Shown: one piece after another, positions 1-6,080 of the stretch
Layout of the letters: each line of letters opens with the position of its first letter
How positions within the stretch are numbered: the stretch's first letter is position 1
DNA from: Clostridia bacterium
Lineage (GTDB): Bacteria; Bacillota; Clostridia; Oscillospirales; CAG-272
DNA: 6,297 nt
Direction of reading: 5' to 3'
NCBI GenBank assembly: GCA_017958705.1
Contig: JAGDCE010000274.1
Location: 1 to 6,297 of the forward strand
Notes under the pieces: generated by a model
Seen by the model: the letters and a program-made list of their open reading frames with translations, nothing else
What the model was told of the DNA's origin: nothing
Database searches by the model: none
Made by a program: the position numbers and the translations under genes

Positions 1-35
1 CTTACTCTTATTCTTATTTATCTGATCTTTTTCCG

Positions 36-239
36 AAGGAGGATCACTCCTTAGCTGAAAACCCGTGGTTTTCAATTTAGCTGAAGCCGTAAGGCTTCAA
101 TTTAGCTGCCGCGAAGCGGCAATTTAGCTGCTGCGAAGCGGCAATTTAGCTGCTGCGAAGCGGCAATTTAGCTATTATGCTGCGTCAGCTAAATTCGCCC
201 TGACGGGCGAGCTAAATTGACCTGCGGTCAGCTGAAATC
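36..239. repeat. Array of small hairpins joined by AATTTAGCTG / CAGCTAAATT
   Basis: Short perfect or near-perfect hairpins alternate with a fixed 10-base linker. Hairpins lie at 36-52 (AAGGAG stem), 57-73 (GAAAACC stem, loop CGT), 83-98 (GAAGCC stem, loop GTAA), 108-120 (GCCGC stem, loop GAA), 130-142 and 152-164 (GCTGC/GCGGC, loop GAA, one G-T pair), 179-189, 195-210 (TCGCCC stem) and 218-230 (TGACC stem). The linker AATTTAGCTG occurs at 74-83, 99-108, 121-130 and 143-152, and as AATTTAGCT at 165-173. After the centre it appears in reverse complement at 186-195 and 209-218, so 165-173 and 187-195 form a 9-base inverted repeat. The stems differ in sequence but keep pairing, which suggests selection on, or generation of, structure and not of sequence. 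No open frame or spacer pattern fits CRISPR. Function is unknown; it could be a mobile palindromic element or a transcript-end structure for an upstream gene. Confidence 0.85.
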
Positions 240-281
240 GGCTGAAAACGGGGAATTTTCCCGTTTTCAGCCTTTTTTTTT
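240..281 (+). terminator. Strong intrinsic terminator after the hairpin array
   Basis: A perfect 13-bp stem (GGCTGAAAACGGG at 240-252 with CCCGTTTTCAGCC at 260-272) and a 7-base loop are followed by nine T (273-281). The other strand has no T-run after the stem, so it acts rightward. It ends transcription entering from the left of the window, or attenuates transcription into the operon at 368. Confidence 0.9.
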
Positions 282-351
282 GCAAAAAAAACGCCGTTCA
301 GGTTAGTGTTTTTTGAAAAAAACGGCACATATAAAGTGAAAGCATTTTCCG
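282..351 (+). promoter_or_regulatory. Probable promoter/leader region of the two-gene operon
   Basis: This AT-rich stretch lies between the terminator and the first ribosome binding site, so the operon promoter should be here unless transcripts read through the terminator. The best -10-like hexamer is TATAAA at 330-335. No good -35 sits 16-18 bases upstream of it: TTGAAA at 313-318 is too close (11 bases). The inverted pair GCCGTT (294-299) / AACGGC (321-326) encloses the T-rich and A-rich stretches. The promoter could use an alternative sigma factor; its exact position is not resolved. Confidence 0.35.
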
Positions 352-360
352 AAAGGGGGG
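352..360 (+). promoter_or_regulatory. Ribosome binding site deciding the GTG start of gene 1
   Basis: AAAGGGGGG lies 7 bases before the GTG at 368. It is the only good Shine-Dalgarno site near the beginning of this frame. The internal ATG at residue 15 has none, so the GTG start is chosen. Confidence 0.7.
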
Positions 361-367
361 ATCGTCA

Positions 368-724
368 GTGAAGACGGCGGAGGAAAGGCTCGCGTCTCTG
401 CACGCGAAAATGGACGGCAGAAGGCGTCTGCGCGAGCGGCGCAGGACCGGACTGATCGGCGCCTGCAGCGTTGTTCTGTCGCTGTGCCTTGTGACGTGTA
501 TTTTCGTCGGCGGGGCTCATAACGGCGGCGCGGCAGGCATGTTCAGCGGCTCGACCATGCTGTTCGAGGGCTCCGGCGGCTACGTGCTCGTCGCGATCAT
601 CGCCTTTATGCTCGGCGCGGCGATCGCCATACTGCTGATAAGGCAAAAAGGCAAAAACGCCCGGAAAGAGGAAGAAAACGGACCCGGATCCAAAAACAAT
701 TGTGAAAAAGGAGATCAGACATGA
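368..724 (+). CDS. Small two-span membrane protein, coupled to the phospholipase gene
   Basis: This 118-residue protein is of unknown function. Residues 1-27 are hydrophilic and rich in Arg and Glu (basic cluster RRRLRERRR at 18-26). They are followed by a membrane segment at about 28-49, a Gly-rich outer loop at 50-70, a second membrane segment at about 71-91, and a charged tail (RQKGKNARKEEE at 92-103). The positive charges on both ends place both termini in the cytoplasm. The stop TGA overlaps the next start as ATGA, so the two genes are very likely co-transcribed and translationally coupled. The neighbour suggests a role in export, assembly or regulation of the surface protein. A small membrane protein with a charged cytoplasmic head could also be an anti-sigma-like regulator, but no zinc-binding or other diagnostic motif is seen and no sigma factor gene lies in the window. 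No enzymatic motif is visible. The gene is real; its function is open. Confidence 0.85.
   Translation: MKTAEERLASLHAKMDGRRRLRERRRTGLIGACSVVLSLCLVTCIFVGGAHNGGAAGMFSGSTMLFEGSGGYVLVAIIAFMLGAAIAILLIRQKGKNARKEEENGPGSKNNCEKGDQT
708..713 (+). promoter_or_regulatory. Ribosome binding site of the phospholipase gene inside gene 1
   Basis: AAGGAG lies 7 bases before the ATG at 721, within the last codons of gene 1. It supports this start and coupled translation through the ATGA overlap. Confidence 0.85.
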
Positions 725-3700
725 AAAAAACGCGGATACTGAAAAGACTCATCGCCGTTATCATCGCGGTCGCGTGCGTTGCGTCGATCCTTACTGAGAC
801 CGTCGGCGCGTGGAAAACGAAGACTCACGGCTACAGCGCGAACCTGCTGCTTGACGAGATCAAGAAAGGATATTTCATGATCGACGGCAGCCGCTACGAC
901 ATACCGAGCGAGTTTCTTGACGCATTGAACAGCTATCCCGCGGCGTTCCGCGCCGGTACGCTCGGTCCGGACTTTTATCCGGATATGCTGACCGGTCAGT
1001 CGTACATACACCCGTACGACGCGGACGCGGGCATCGGAGTCGGCGACTGGCTTATGGAGCTCGTCGACGCGGTCAACGCCCTGCCGAAGGATCACAAAAA
1101 GCGCAAGGAGGCGCTCGCCTTCACGCTCGGCATGGCGATCCACTACGCCGGCGATATGTTCGGCCACGATTTTATCAACGCCTTCGCGGGCGGCGCCTAT
1201 CCGGCGTACGCCGAAGCCGCGCAGGACAAGAACAAGCTGTTCTATATAATCCGCCACATGGCGCAGGAAACGTATATGGACAGTCTGATCGGCGACCGTC
1301 TCGGAAGCACCTCCGTTGCGGCGCCCGAGAAGTTCATAATGAACTCGTGGATATACGAGGGCACCGCGAACAACGGCCCCGCCAATATATACAGTAACTA
1401 CGACGGCGGCATGATGTACCAGTATAAATATCTCGTCGAGATGCGCGAAAAGCTCTACAAGTACGCGGAGAAACAGCGCGAATCGATCACCCCGCCGATG
1501 CCGCAGATCGTCCAGTATCTCGACAGATGGATCGAGGACCTCGATAACGCGACTTATCAGCTGATCGTCGCCTTCGACGATATTGCGCACGACTTCCTTA
1601 CCGGCGCCAACGGCAAGGGCGACGTCGCGATCGTCACGGACAGGCTGAACAAATGGCTTGACGATTACGGCAAATACGCCTCGCCCGCGCCCGATATACT
1701 CACCGATATAGCGAAAGCGTTCGGCAAGGGGAAAGACTGGGTCCTGAAGGAGCTCGGACTCAGCTATATAAGCGAAGCCTGGAAGCAGTTCAAAAACGAA
1801 CTGGTGCAGGATATGATCCTCTGGGGACTCGCCCAGGCGGGTATAGACTACAACAAGTACGCCGATTATCTGAAGGATCCGGAGCTCGCGCTCGAAGCGA
1901 ACGGCGGCTCCGAGGCGGATTACCTCGAGTTCAAGTCGTACATGGACGCGTTCGCGTCGAATTACGAAAGACTCGACGCCTTCTACAACACGTTGATGAT
2001 GGGCCGCCTGATCCTGATGGGACCGGACAACCTGAACTCGTTCTTCAGAAAGTACGGCGTGACGAGCTCGTTCAAAAACGGTTCCGGCCACATCATGATG
2101 GACGAATTCGACATTGAGATAAAAACGAAGGACGGGTCGATACTCACGACTTACGGCACCGACGACAACGTGTTCGTCGACGTCTACGAGAACGGGAAAA
2201 AGATCTGCTCGAAGCTGCTCGACAAGTCCGGCTACGACGACTTTGAACGCGGCGACGACGATACCTACACGGTATCTCTGCCGCACCAGATATCTCCCGA
2301 CAAGTTCTCGCTTTCGCTGCGTATCGAGAAGATCTCGGCGGTGGAAGCCGACCCCGACGAATGGACAATCAACGGAGTGTGGGTAACGTGCAAATGCGGC
2401 GGCGTCTACATCTTCGGCAAAACCGTGACGACGAAGCTTCCCAACGGTCAGACGATAACGTTAGAGCTTCCCGGGACGATAAAGGTCCTGGACAAAGAGC
2501 ATACGTTCAAAAAATGGGGAAGCAAACTGAATATGAACCCGGGTATAAAATCGGGCGATCTTTCATACACCACGGCGCTGAATCCCACGATAATCAGCTT
2601 CATGAAGAGCAACGACAACAGCACGCAGTGGGTAAACAGCGGCAACATCCTCTGGAACAACATGACGGCGCGCCGCAATATCCTGTACGAGGTATTCCAC
2701 GGCTTCAAGCCGACGATCGCGCTGTCCGTCAGCAAGACCTCGTTCTATCAGGGTGAATCCGCACAGCTCAAGGCTGAGTTCACCAGTTACTGGAACGGCA
2801 TAACGAAGGCGCGCCGCGACAAAGAATATATCGTTTCCTCCGTCGGTGAGACGAAGCAGCAGGCGTGCACCGGCACCGTGAGGATAATAAACATCAATAA
2901 CGGCGGCGCTCAGGTGCTGACCGGCACGGTAAACAACGGTAAGATGACCGTCAGCCTGAATTCGCTTGAACCCGGAAACTACAGACTGCGTGCGGAATAT
3001 GACGGCGACGCTTACAACGGCTCGGCGAATTCGAACGTCGTCAACATCCAGGTCCTCGCGCCGCGGTACACCGTGACTTACAAAGTCGCAAACGGCTTCT
3101 GGTCCGACGGCACGAACGGCGCAAAGACCGAGACCGTGTCGAGGGGCGGCCGCCCGGCGTACGTCCCCACCGGCATGAGGCCCGCGTACGGTTTTGAGGG
3201 CGGTCGCTGGAACGCCGACCCCTATAATGCGACGATCGCAGGAAACACGACGTTCGTATATCAGTTCGACGAGATGCCGAGATATACCGTGACTTACAGG
3301 ATCGTAAACGGCACCTGGTCCGACGGCTCAACCGGAGACAAGACGGAAACCTTGTACAGAGGCGAGCATCCCGCCGCCGTGCCTGCCGGCATGATCGCCC
3401 GGCCGGGCTGCGGGAACGGCTCGTGGGACGCGGATCCGTCTTCGGTCTCTGTCGGCGGCGACAGAACGTTCACGTACACGTTCAGCGAGCTGCCGAAGTA
3501 CACCGTGACGTACAGAGTCGAAAACGGCACGTGGTCCGACGGCTCGGCGACGGAGCTGACCGAGACCGTCATCAGCGGCGACAGCCCCGCGTCGGTGCCC
3601 TCCGGAATGAAGCCCTCGGACGGATTCGGCGGCGGTCACTGGAACGAGGATCCCTCGTCTGCGACGATAGACGGTGAAAGGACTTTCACCTACACGTTCG

Positions 3701-6000
3701 ACCCGCTCCCGACGTACACCGTGACATACAAGGTCGTAAACGGCATGTGGGCGGACGGCTCGGCGACCGAGCTGACCGAGGAAGTAATGAGCGGCAAGTC
3801 GCCCGCCGCGGTGCCAACCGGCATGAAAGCCACCGAAGGTTTTGCGGGCGGCTCGTGGAACGCGGATCCGGCGGCAGCGAAGATAACCGGGGACACGACG
3901 TTCACCTATACGTTTGAAGAACTGAAGAAATACGTCGTGACGTTCGAGGTCGAAAACGGCGCCTGGGGCGACGGCACCAGGGAACAAAAGACCGTCACGC
4001 TGACAGGACTTGACGATACGATGTATCTGTCGGCGGATCAGATCCCGGCTGTCGGCTCGGATCCCGACGACACGTTCAAGGCCGGATCGTGGAACAACAC
4101 CCCGACGGAGACGACCGAGATCACCGGCGACGTCAAATTCACCTACACTTACGCAAAAGAAGATACGATCACACGGACGGTCACGTTCAAGGTCGTCAAC
4201 GGCGCCTGGAACAACGGCTCGAAGAGCAAGATAACCGTCAAGCTGACCGGCTACGAGGGCGACGTCCTCACGCTCGACGAGTCTCAGATCCCGGCGGTCG
4301 GCGCCAACCCGAACAGCACATACAAAGCCGGCTCGTGGAACGTAGAGCCTAAGGCGGGCGTTGAGATCACGGGCAACCCGACGTACACCTACACTTACGC
4401 GAAGAAAGACGCGATCAGTCAGACCGTGACGTTCAAGGTAGTGAACGGCGCCTGGGACGACGGCTCGACGGATGATATAACCGTCGTACTGAACGGTTAT
4501 GAGAACGACGTCCTGAAACTGGACGAGTCTCAGATCCCCGCGGTCGGCGGTAAGCCCGACAAGACGTATAAGCCCGGCGCGTGGGATACCGAACCCGAGG
4601 CGAACGCCGGGATCACGGACGACCCGACGTACACCTACACCTACGCGAAAAAAGACGCGATCAGTCAGACCGTGACGTTCAAGGTCGAGAACGGCGCGTG
4701 GGACGACGGCACGACGGACGATATAACGGTCACGCTGACCGGGTATGAGGGCGACGTTCTGAAACTGGACGGAGCTCAGATCCCGACGGCGGGCAAAAAC
4801 CCGGCCGATACGTACAAGGCGGGCAAATGGGACACCGCGCCGAAAGCCAACACCGCGATCAACGGAGATCCGACGTACACCTACACTTACGCGAAGAAAG
4901 ACGCGATAAGCCGGACCGTGACGTTCAGAGTCGAGGACGGCGCGTGGAACGACGGCACGACCGAAGACAAGACCGTAACGCTGACAGGATACGAAGGCGA
5001 CGTCCTGACGCTGGGCGAAAAAGATATCCCGGCGGTCGGCGGCAAGCCCGACGAGACTTACAAGCCCGGCGCGTGGGATACCGAGCCCGAGGCGGGCGCG
5101 GCTGTCACAACCGATCCGGTCTACACGTACACATACGTAAAGAAAGACACGATGAACCTGACCGTGACGTTCAAGGTCGTAAACGGCGCCTGGGACGACG
5201 GCTCGACAAACGACATGACCGCGACGCTGACCGGCCTGGAGGGCGACGTCCTCAAGCTCGATCACGCGCAGATCCCGGCGGTCGGCAACAGACCCGACGC
5301 CACGTACAGATCCGGCGCCTGGGATTACGCTCCCGAGACCGACGCCGGAATAACAGATGATTTCACGTTCACGTACACCTACGTGCTGAAAGATCAGTTC
5401 GTCGTAACTTACGAGACGAACGGCGGCACGAGGACCGCGTCCGAGACGGTATACAGCAAAGATCCCGTGACCGTGCCGGCCGATCCCGAAAAGAGATCGT
5501 TCGCGTTTACCGGATGGTTCGCCGACGAGGCCTGCGAGACGGAGTTCGACTTCCGGGCGGGCGTCGAGGCCGATACCGTGGTATACGCCGGATGGGAACA
5601 GGTGACGTATGAAGCCGAAGGCGACGTGAGCTACACCGACGGATCGGACGACGAGGTCGTCATCACCGTCAGACGCAGCCACGACGAAGACAGCTGCTTC
5701 GATCACTTCACCGGGGTAACGGCGGACGGTGTGTCGCTGATCGAAGGCACCGATTACACGGCGGTCGCCGGAAGCACGGTGGTCACGCTGAAGAATTCTC
5801 TGCTTCAGGAGCTTGGCGAAGGCGTACACAACGTGACGGTAGTCTTCGACGACGGCCAGGCGGAGCTTTCACTCACGGTGAATTCCGCGCCGTCCACCCC
5901 GCAGACGGGAGAACCCGACCACTTCGTGATACTGTTCGCGATGGTCGCCGCCGGCGCCGCACTCGTAGCGCTGTGCGGAAAGAGACGCAGGACCGTCTGA
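721..6000 (+). CDS. Cell-wall-anchored zinc-dependent phospholipase C-like protein with PLAT domain and repeat stalk
   Basis: This 1759-residue exported protein probably hydrolyses phospholipids (phosphatidylcholine or sphingomyelin type head groups) outside the cell. Residues 1-30 are a signal peptide (KKTRILKR, hydrophobic core, cleavage after VGA). Residues 31 to about 190 are a zinc-dependent phospholipase C domain with ligand candidates W31, H36, D84, H97, H141, D145, H149, H179 and E183. Residues about 200-455 are mostly helical and unassigned. A PLAT/C2-like domain spans about 459-566, an Ig-like domain about 664-780, four 72-residue repeats 783-1070, six repeats of 80-82 residues 1071-1559, a Listeria-Bacteroides-type repeat 1560-1627, and an X2-like domain about 1628-1720. 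TPQTG at 1726-1730, a hydrophobic segment and GKRRRTV end the protein. The catalytic plus PLAT order matches C. perfringens alpha-toxin (about 370 residues mature), but here the enzyme is nearly five times longer and wall-tethered. Substrate and toxicity are not shown by sequence. There is no frameshift or missing ligand. Confidence 0.9.
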   Translation: MKKTRILKRLIAVIIAVACVASILTETVGAWKTKTHGYSANLLLDEIKKGYFMIDGSRYDIPSEFLDALNSYPAAFRAGTLGPDFYPDMLTGQSYIHPYDADAGIGVGDWLMELVDAVNALPKDHKKRKEALAFTLGMAIHYAGDMFGHDFINAFAGGAYPAYAEAAQDKNKLFYIIRHMAQETYMDSLIGDRLGSTSVAAPEKFIMNSWIYEGTANNGPANIYSNYDGGMMYQYKYLVEMREKLYKYAEKQRESITPPMPQIVQYLDRWIEDLDNATYQLIVAFDDIAHDFLTGANGKGDVAIVTDRLNKWLDDYGKYASPAPDILTDIAKAFGKGKDWVLKELGLSYISEAWKQFKNELVQDMILWGLAQAGIDYNKYADYLKDPELALEANGGSEADYLEFKSYMDAFASNYERLDAFYNTLMMGRLILMGPDNLNSFFRKYGVTSSFKNGSGHIMMDEFDIEIKTKDGSILTTYGTDDNVFVDVYENGKKICSKLLDKSGYDDFERGDDDTYTVSLPHQISPDKFSLSLRIEKISAVEADPDEWTINGVWVTCKCGGVYIFGKTVTTKLPNGQTITLELPGTIKVLDKEHTFKKWGSKLNMNPGIKSGDLSYTTALNPTIISFMKSNDNSTQWVNSGNILWNNMTARRNILYEVFHGFKPTIALSVSKTSFYQGESAQLKAEFTSYWNGITKARRDKEYIVSSVGETKQQACTGTVRIININNGGAQVLTGTVNNGKMTVSLNSLEPGNYRLRAEYDGDAYNGSANSNVVNIQVLAPRYTVTYKVANGFWSDGTNGAKTETVSRGGRPAYVPTGMRPAYGFEGGRWNADPYNATIAGNTTFVYQFDEMPRYTVTYRIVNGTWSDGSTGDKTETLYRGEHPAAVPAGMIARPGCGNGSWDADPSSVSVGGDRTFTYTFSELPKYTVTYRVENGTWSDGSATELTETVISGDSPASVPSGMKPSDGFGGGHWNEDPSSATIDGERTFTYTFDPLPTYTVTYKVVNGMWADGSATELTEEVMSGKSPAAVPTGMKATEGFAGGSWNADPAAAKITGDTTFTYTFEELKKYVVTFEVENGAWGDGTREQKTVTLTGLDDTMYLSADQIPAVGSDPDDTFKAGSWNNTPTETTEITGDVKFTYTYAKEDTITRTVTFKVVNGAWNNGSKSKITVKLTGYEGDVLTLDESQIPAVGANPNSTYKAGSWNVEPKAGVEITGNPTYTYTYAKKDAISQTVTFKVVNGAWDDGSTDDITVVLNGYENDVLKLDESQIPAVGGKPDKTYKPGAWDTEPEANAGITDDPTYTYTYAKKDAISQTVTFKVENGAWDDGTTDDITVTLTGYEGDVLKLDGAQIPTAGKNPADTYKAGKWDTAPKANTAINGDPTYTYTYAKKDAISRTVTFRVEDGAWNDGTTEDKTVTLTGYEGDVLTLGEKDIPAVGGKPDETYKPGAWDTEPEAGAAVTTDPVYTYTYVKKDTMNLTVTFKVVNGAWDDGSTNDMTATLTGLEGDVLKLDHAQIPAVGNRPDATYRSGAWDYAPETDAGITDDFTFTYTYVLKDQFVVTYETNGGTRTASETVYSKDPVTVPADPEKRSFAFTGWFADEACETEFDFRAGVEADTVVYAGWEQVTYEAEGDVSYTDGSDDEVVITVRRSHDEDSCFDHFTGVTADGVSLIEGTDYTAVAGSTVVTLKNSLLQELGEGVHNVTVVFDDGQAELSLTVNSAPSTPQTGEPDHFVILFAMVAAGAALVALCGKRRRTV
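811..1290 (+). other. Zinc-dependent phospholipase C catalytic domain (residues 31-190)
   Basis: The family (C. perfringens alpha-toxin, Bacillus cereus PC-PLC) binds three zinc ions. In alpha-toxin the ligands are W1, H11, D56, H68, H126, D130, H136, H148 and E152. A residue for each is visible in the same order: W31 and H36 in AWKTKTHGYSA, D84 in LGPDFYPD, H97, H141/D145/H149 in HYAGDMFGHDF, and H179/E183 in RHMAQETYMD. Key spacings agree: D-x12-H here against D-x11-H, H-x3-D in both, and H-x3-E in both. The W-H and D-H149 spacings are shorter than in alpha-toxin, as in more distant members of the family. Alignment was done by eye. Confidence 0.85.
2095..2418 (+). other. PLAT/C2-like lipid-binding domain (residues about 459-566)
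   Basis: The segment has the PLAT signature order: a first strand (FDIEIKTKDG), then YGTDDNVFVDVYENG, then YDDFERGDDDTYTVSLP, and a late W (W548) before the last strands. Alpha-toxin has the matching pieces AGTDDYMYF and NDFMTGSKDTYTF in its C-terminal domain, which binds calcium and membrane. Acidic residues D481, D482, D506, D507 and D512-D514 could serve calcium. A CKC pair at 557-559 is unusual and its role is unclear. Confidence 0.75.
2710..3060 (+). other. Ig-like domain between enzyme and stalk (residues 664-780)
   Basis: Beta-rich segment that begins PTIALSVSKTSFYQGESAQL and ends with the typical bacterial Ig pattern LEPGNYRLRAEYDGDAYNG followed by VVNIQVL. Such modules act as spacers in surface proteins. 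Confidence 0.6.
3067..3930 (+). repeat. Class A stalk repeats: four in-frame copies of exactly 216 bp
   Basis: Copies start at 3067, 3283, 3499 and 3715, each at the Tyr of YTVTY. All are exactly 72 codons. Shared positions are YTVTY(K/R)V(x)NG(x)W(S/A)DGS at the start, P-A-x-VP-x-GM in the middle, and GG(x)WN-x-DP then TFTYTF at the end. They match the type of short beta-rich repeat seen in many intestinal Firmicutes wall proteins and probably form a rigid stalk. Confidence 0.9.
3931..5397 (+). repeat. Class B stalk repeats: six in-frame copies of 80-82 codons
   Basis: Copies start at 3931, 4174, 4420, 4666, 4912 and 5158, giving lengths of 81, 82, 82, 82, 82 and 80 codons. The hallmark is VTFKV(V/E)NGAW(N/D)DG, then LTGYEGDVL with L, then QIPAVG, then a G-x-W motif and TYTYTYAKKD. 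The beginning and end match the class A repeats, while the middle is replaced by a longer LTGYEGDVL...QIPAVG piece, so both classes come from one ancestor. Neighbouring copies share long identical DNA stretches near their joints. Confidence 0.9.
5398..5880 (+). other. Listeria-Bacteroides-type repeat (1560-1627) and X2-like Ig domain (about 1628-1720)
   Basis: FVVTYETNGGT and later FTGWFADEACETEFDF and VVYAGWE are hallmarks of the Listeria-Bacteroides repeat fold. The following segment carries FTGVTADGVSLIEGTDYT, STVVTLKNSLLQELGEGVHNVTVVFDDG, a pattern of X2-like/Ig-like wall-proximal modules. Both probably serve as the base of the stalk near the wall. Confidence 0.65.
5896..5997 (+). other. 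Sortase sorting signal, variant TPQTG
   Basis: TPQTG (residues 1726-1730) is followed by a hydrophobic segment (about 1735-1752) and the basic tail GKRRRTV at the very end. This is the standard three-part wall sorting signal, with Thr in place of the usual Leu. No sortase gene lies in the window. Confidence 0.85.
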
Positions 6001-6029
6001 GACAGATAAATAAAACATCGCCCCGGAAC

Positions 6030-6080
6030 TTCGGCGCGGCGTGATAAGGAAGTATTATGTATAAACTTTGCCGCGCCGAA
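6030..6080. repeat. Perfect 11-bp inverted repeat with 29-base loop
   Basis: TTCGGCGCGGC (6030-6040) pairs perfectly with GCCGCGCCGAA (6070-6080). The loop is AT-rich and no T-run follows, so it is not a classical terminator. It lies 30 bases after the stop of the phospholipase gene and may protect the mRNA 3' end or stop exonucleases. Confidence 0.6.

Noticed and set aside
39..52. 3' end of a 16S rRNA gene (GGATCACTCCTT resembles GGATCACCTCCTT)
   Set aside because: One base is missing, and the sequence upstream is not rRNA. It is explained as a hairpin of the array (AAGGAG / CTCCTT).
1..80. C-terminal end of an upstream gene
   Set aside because: Frame 1 gives LTLILIYLIFFRRRITP and a stop at 52-54, and frame 3 is open to 78-80. 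Both are short, AT-rich unlike the genes here, and run into the hairpin array, so neither can be supported.
36..239. CRISPR array
   Set aside because: The repeat is only 10 bases, the intervening pieces are 3-7 bases beyond their stems and all palindromic, and the direction flips midway. There are no spacers of protospacer size and no cas genes.
763..780. Lipoprotein signal (A16-V17-A18-C19)
   Set aside because: The hydrophobic stretch before C19 is short, and cleavage at VGA before W31 fits both the signal peptidase rule and the known N-terminal Trp of the enzyme family; the C terminus already provides wall anchoring.
715..2286. Open frame of 523 codons on the minus strand
   Set aside because: Antisense shadow of the phospholipase domain, which has a signal peptide and conserved metal ligands in the sense frame.
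3328..5829. Open frame of 833 codons on the minus strand
   Set aside because: It lies antisense to the repeat stalk. The repeated, GC-rich codons of the sense strand avoid stops on the other strand, and the Arg/Val-rich product has no domain logic or ribosome binding site.
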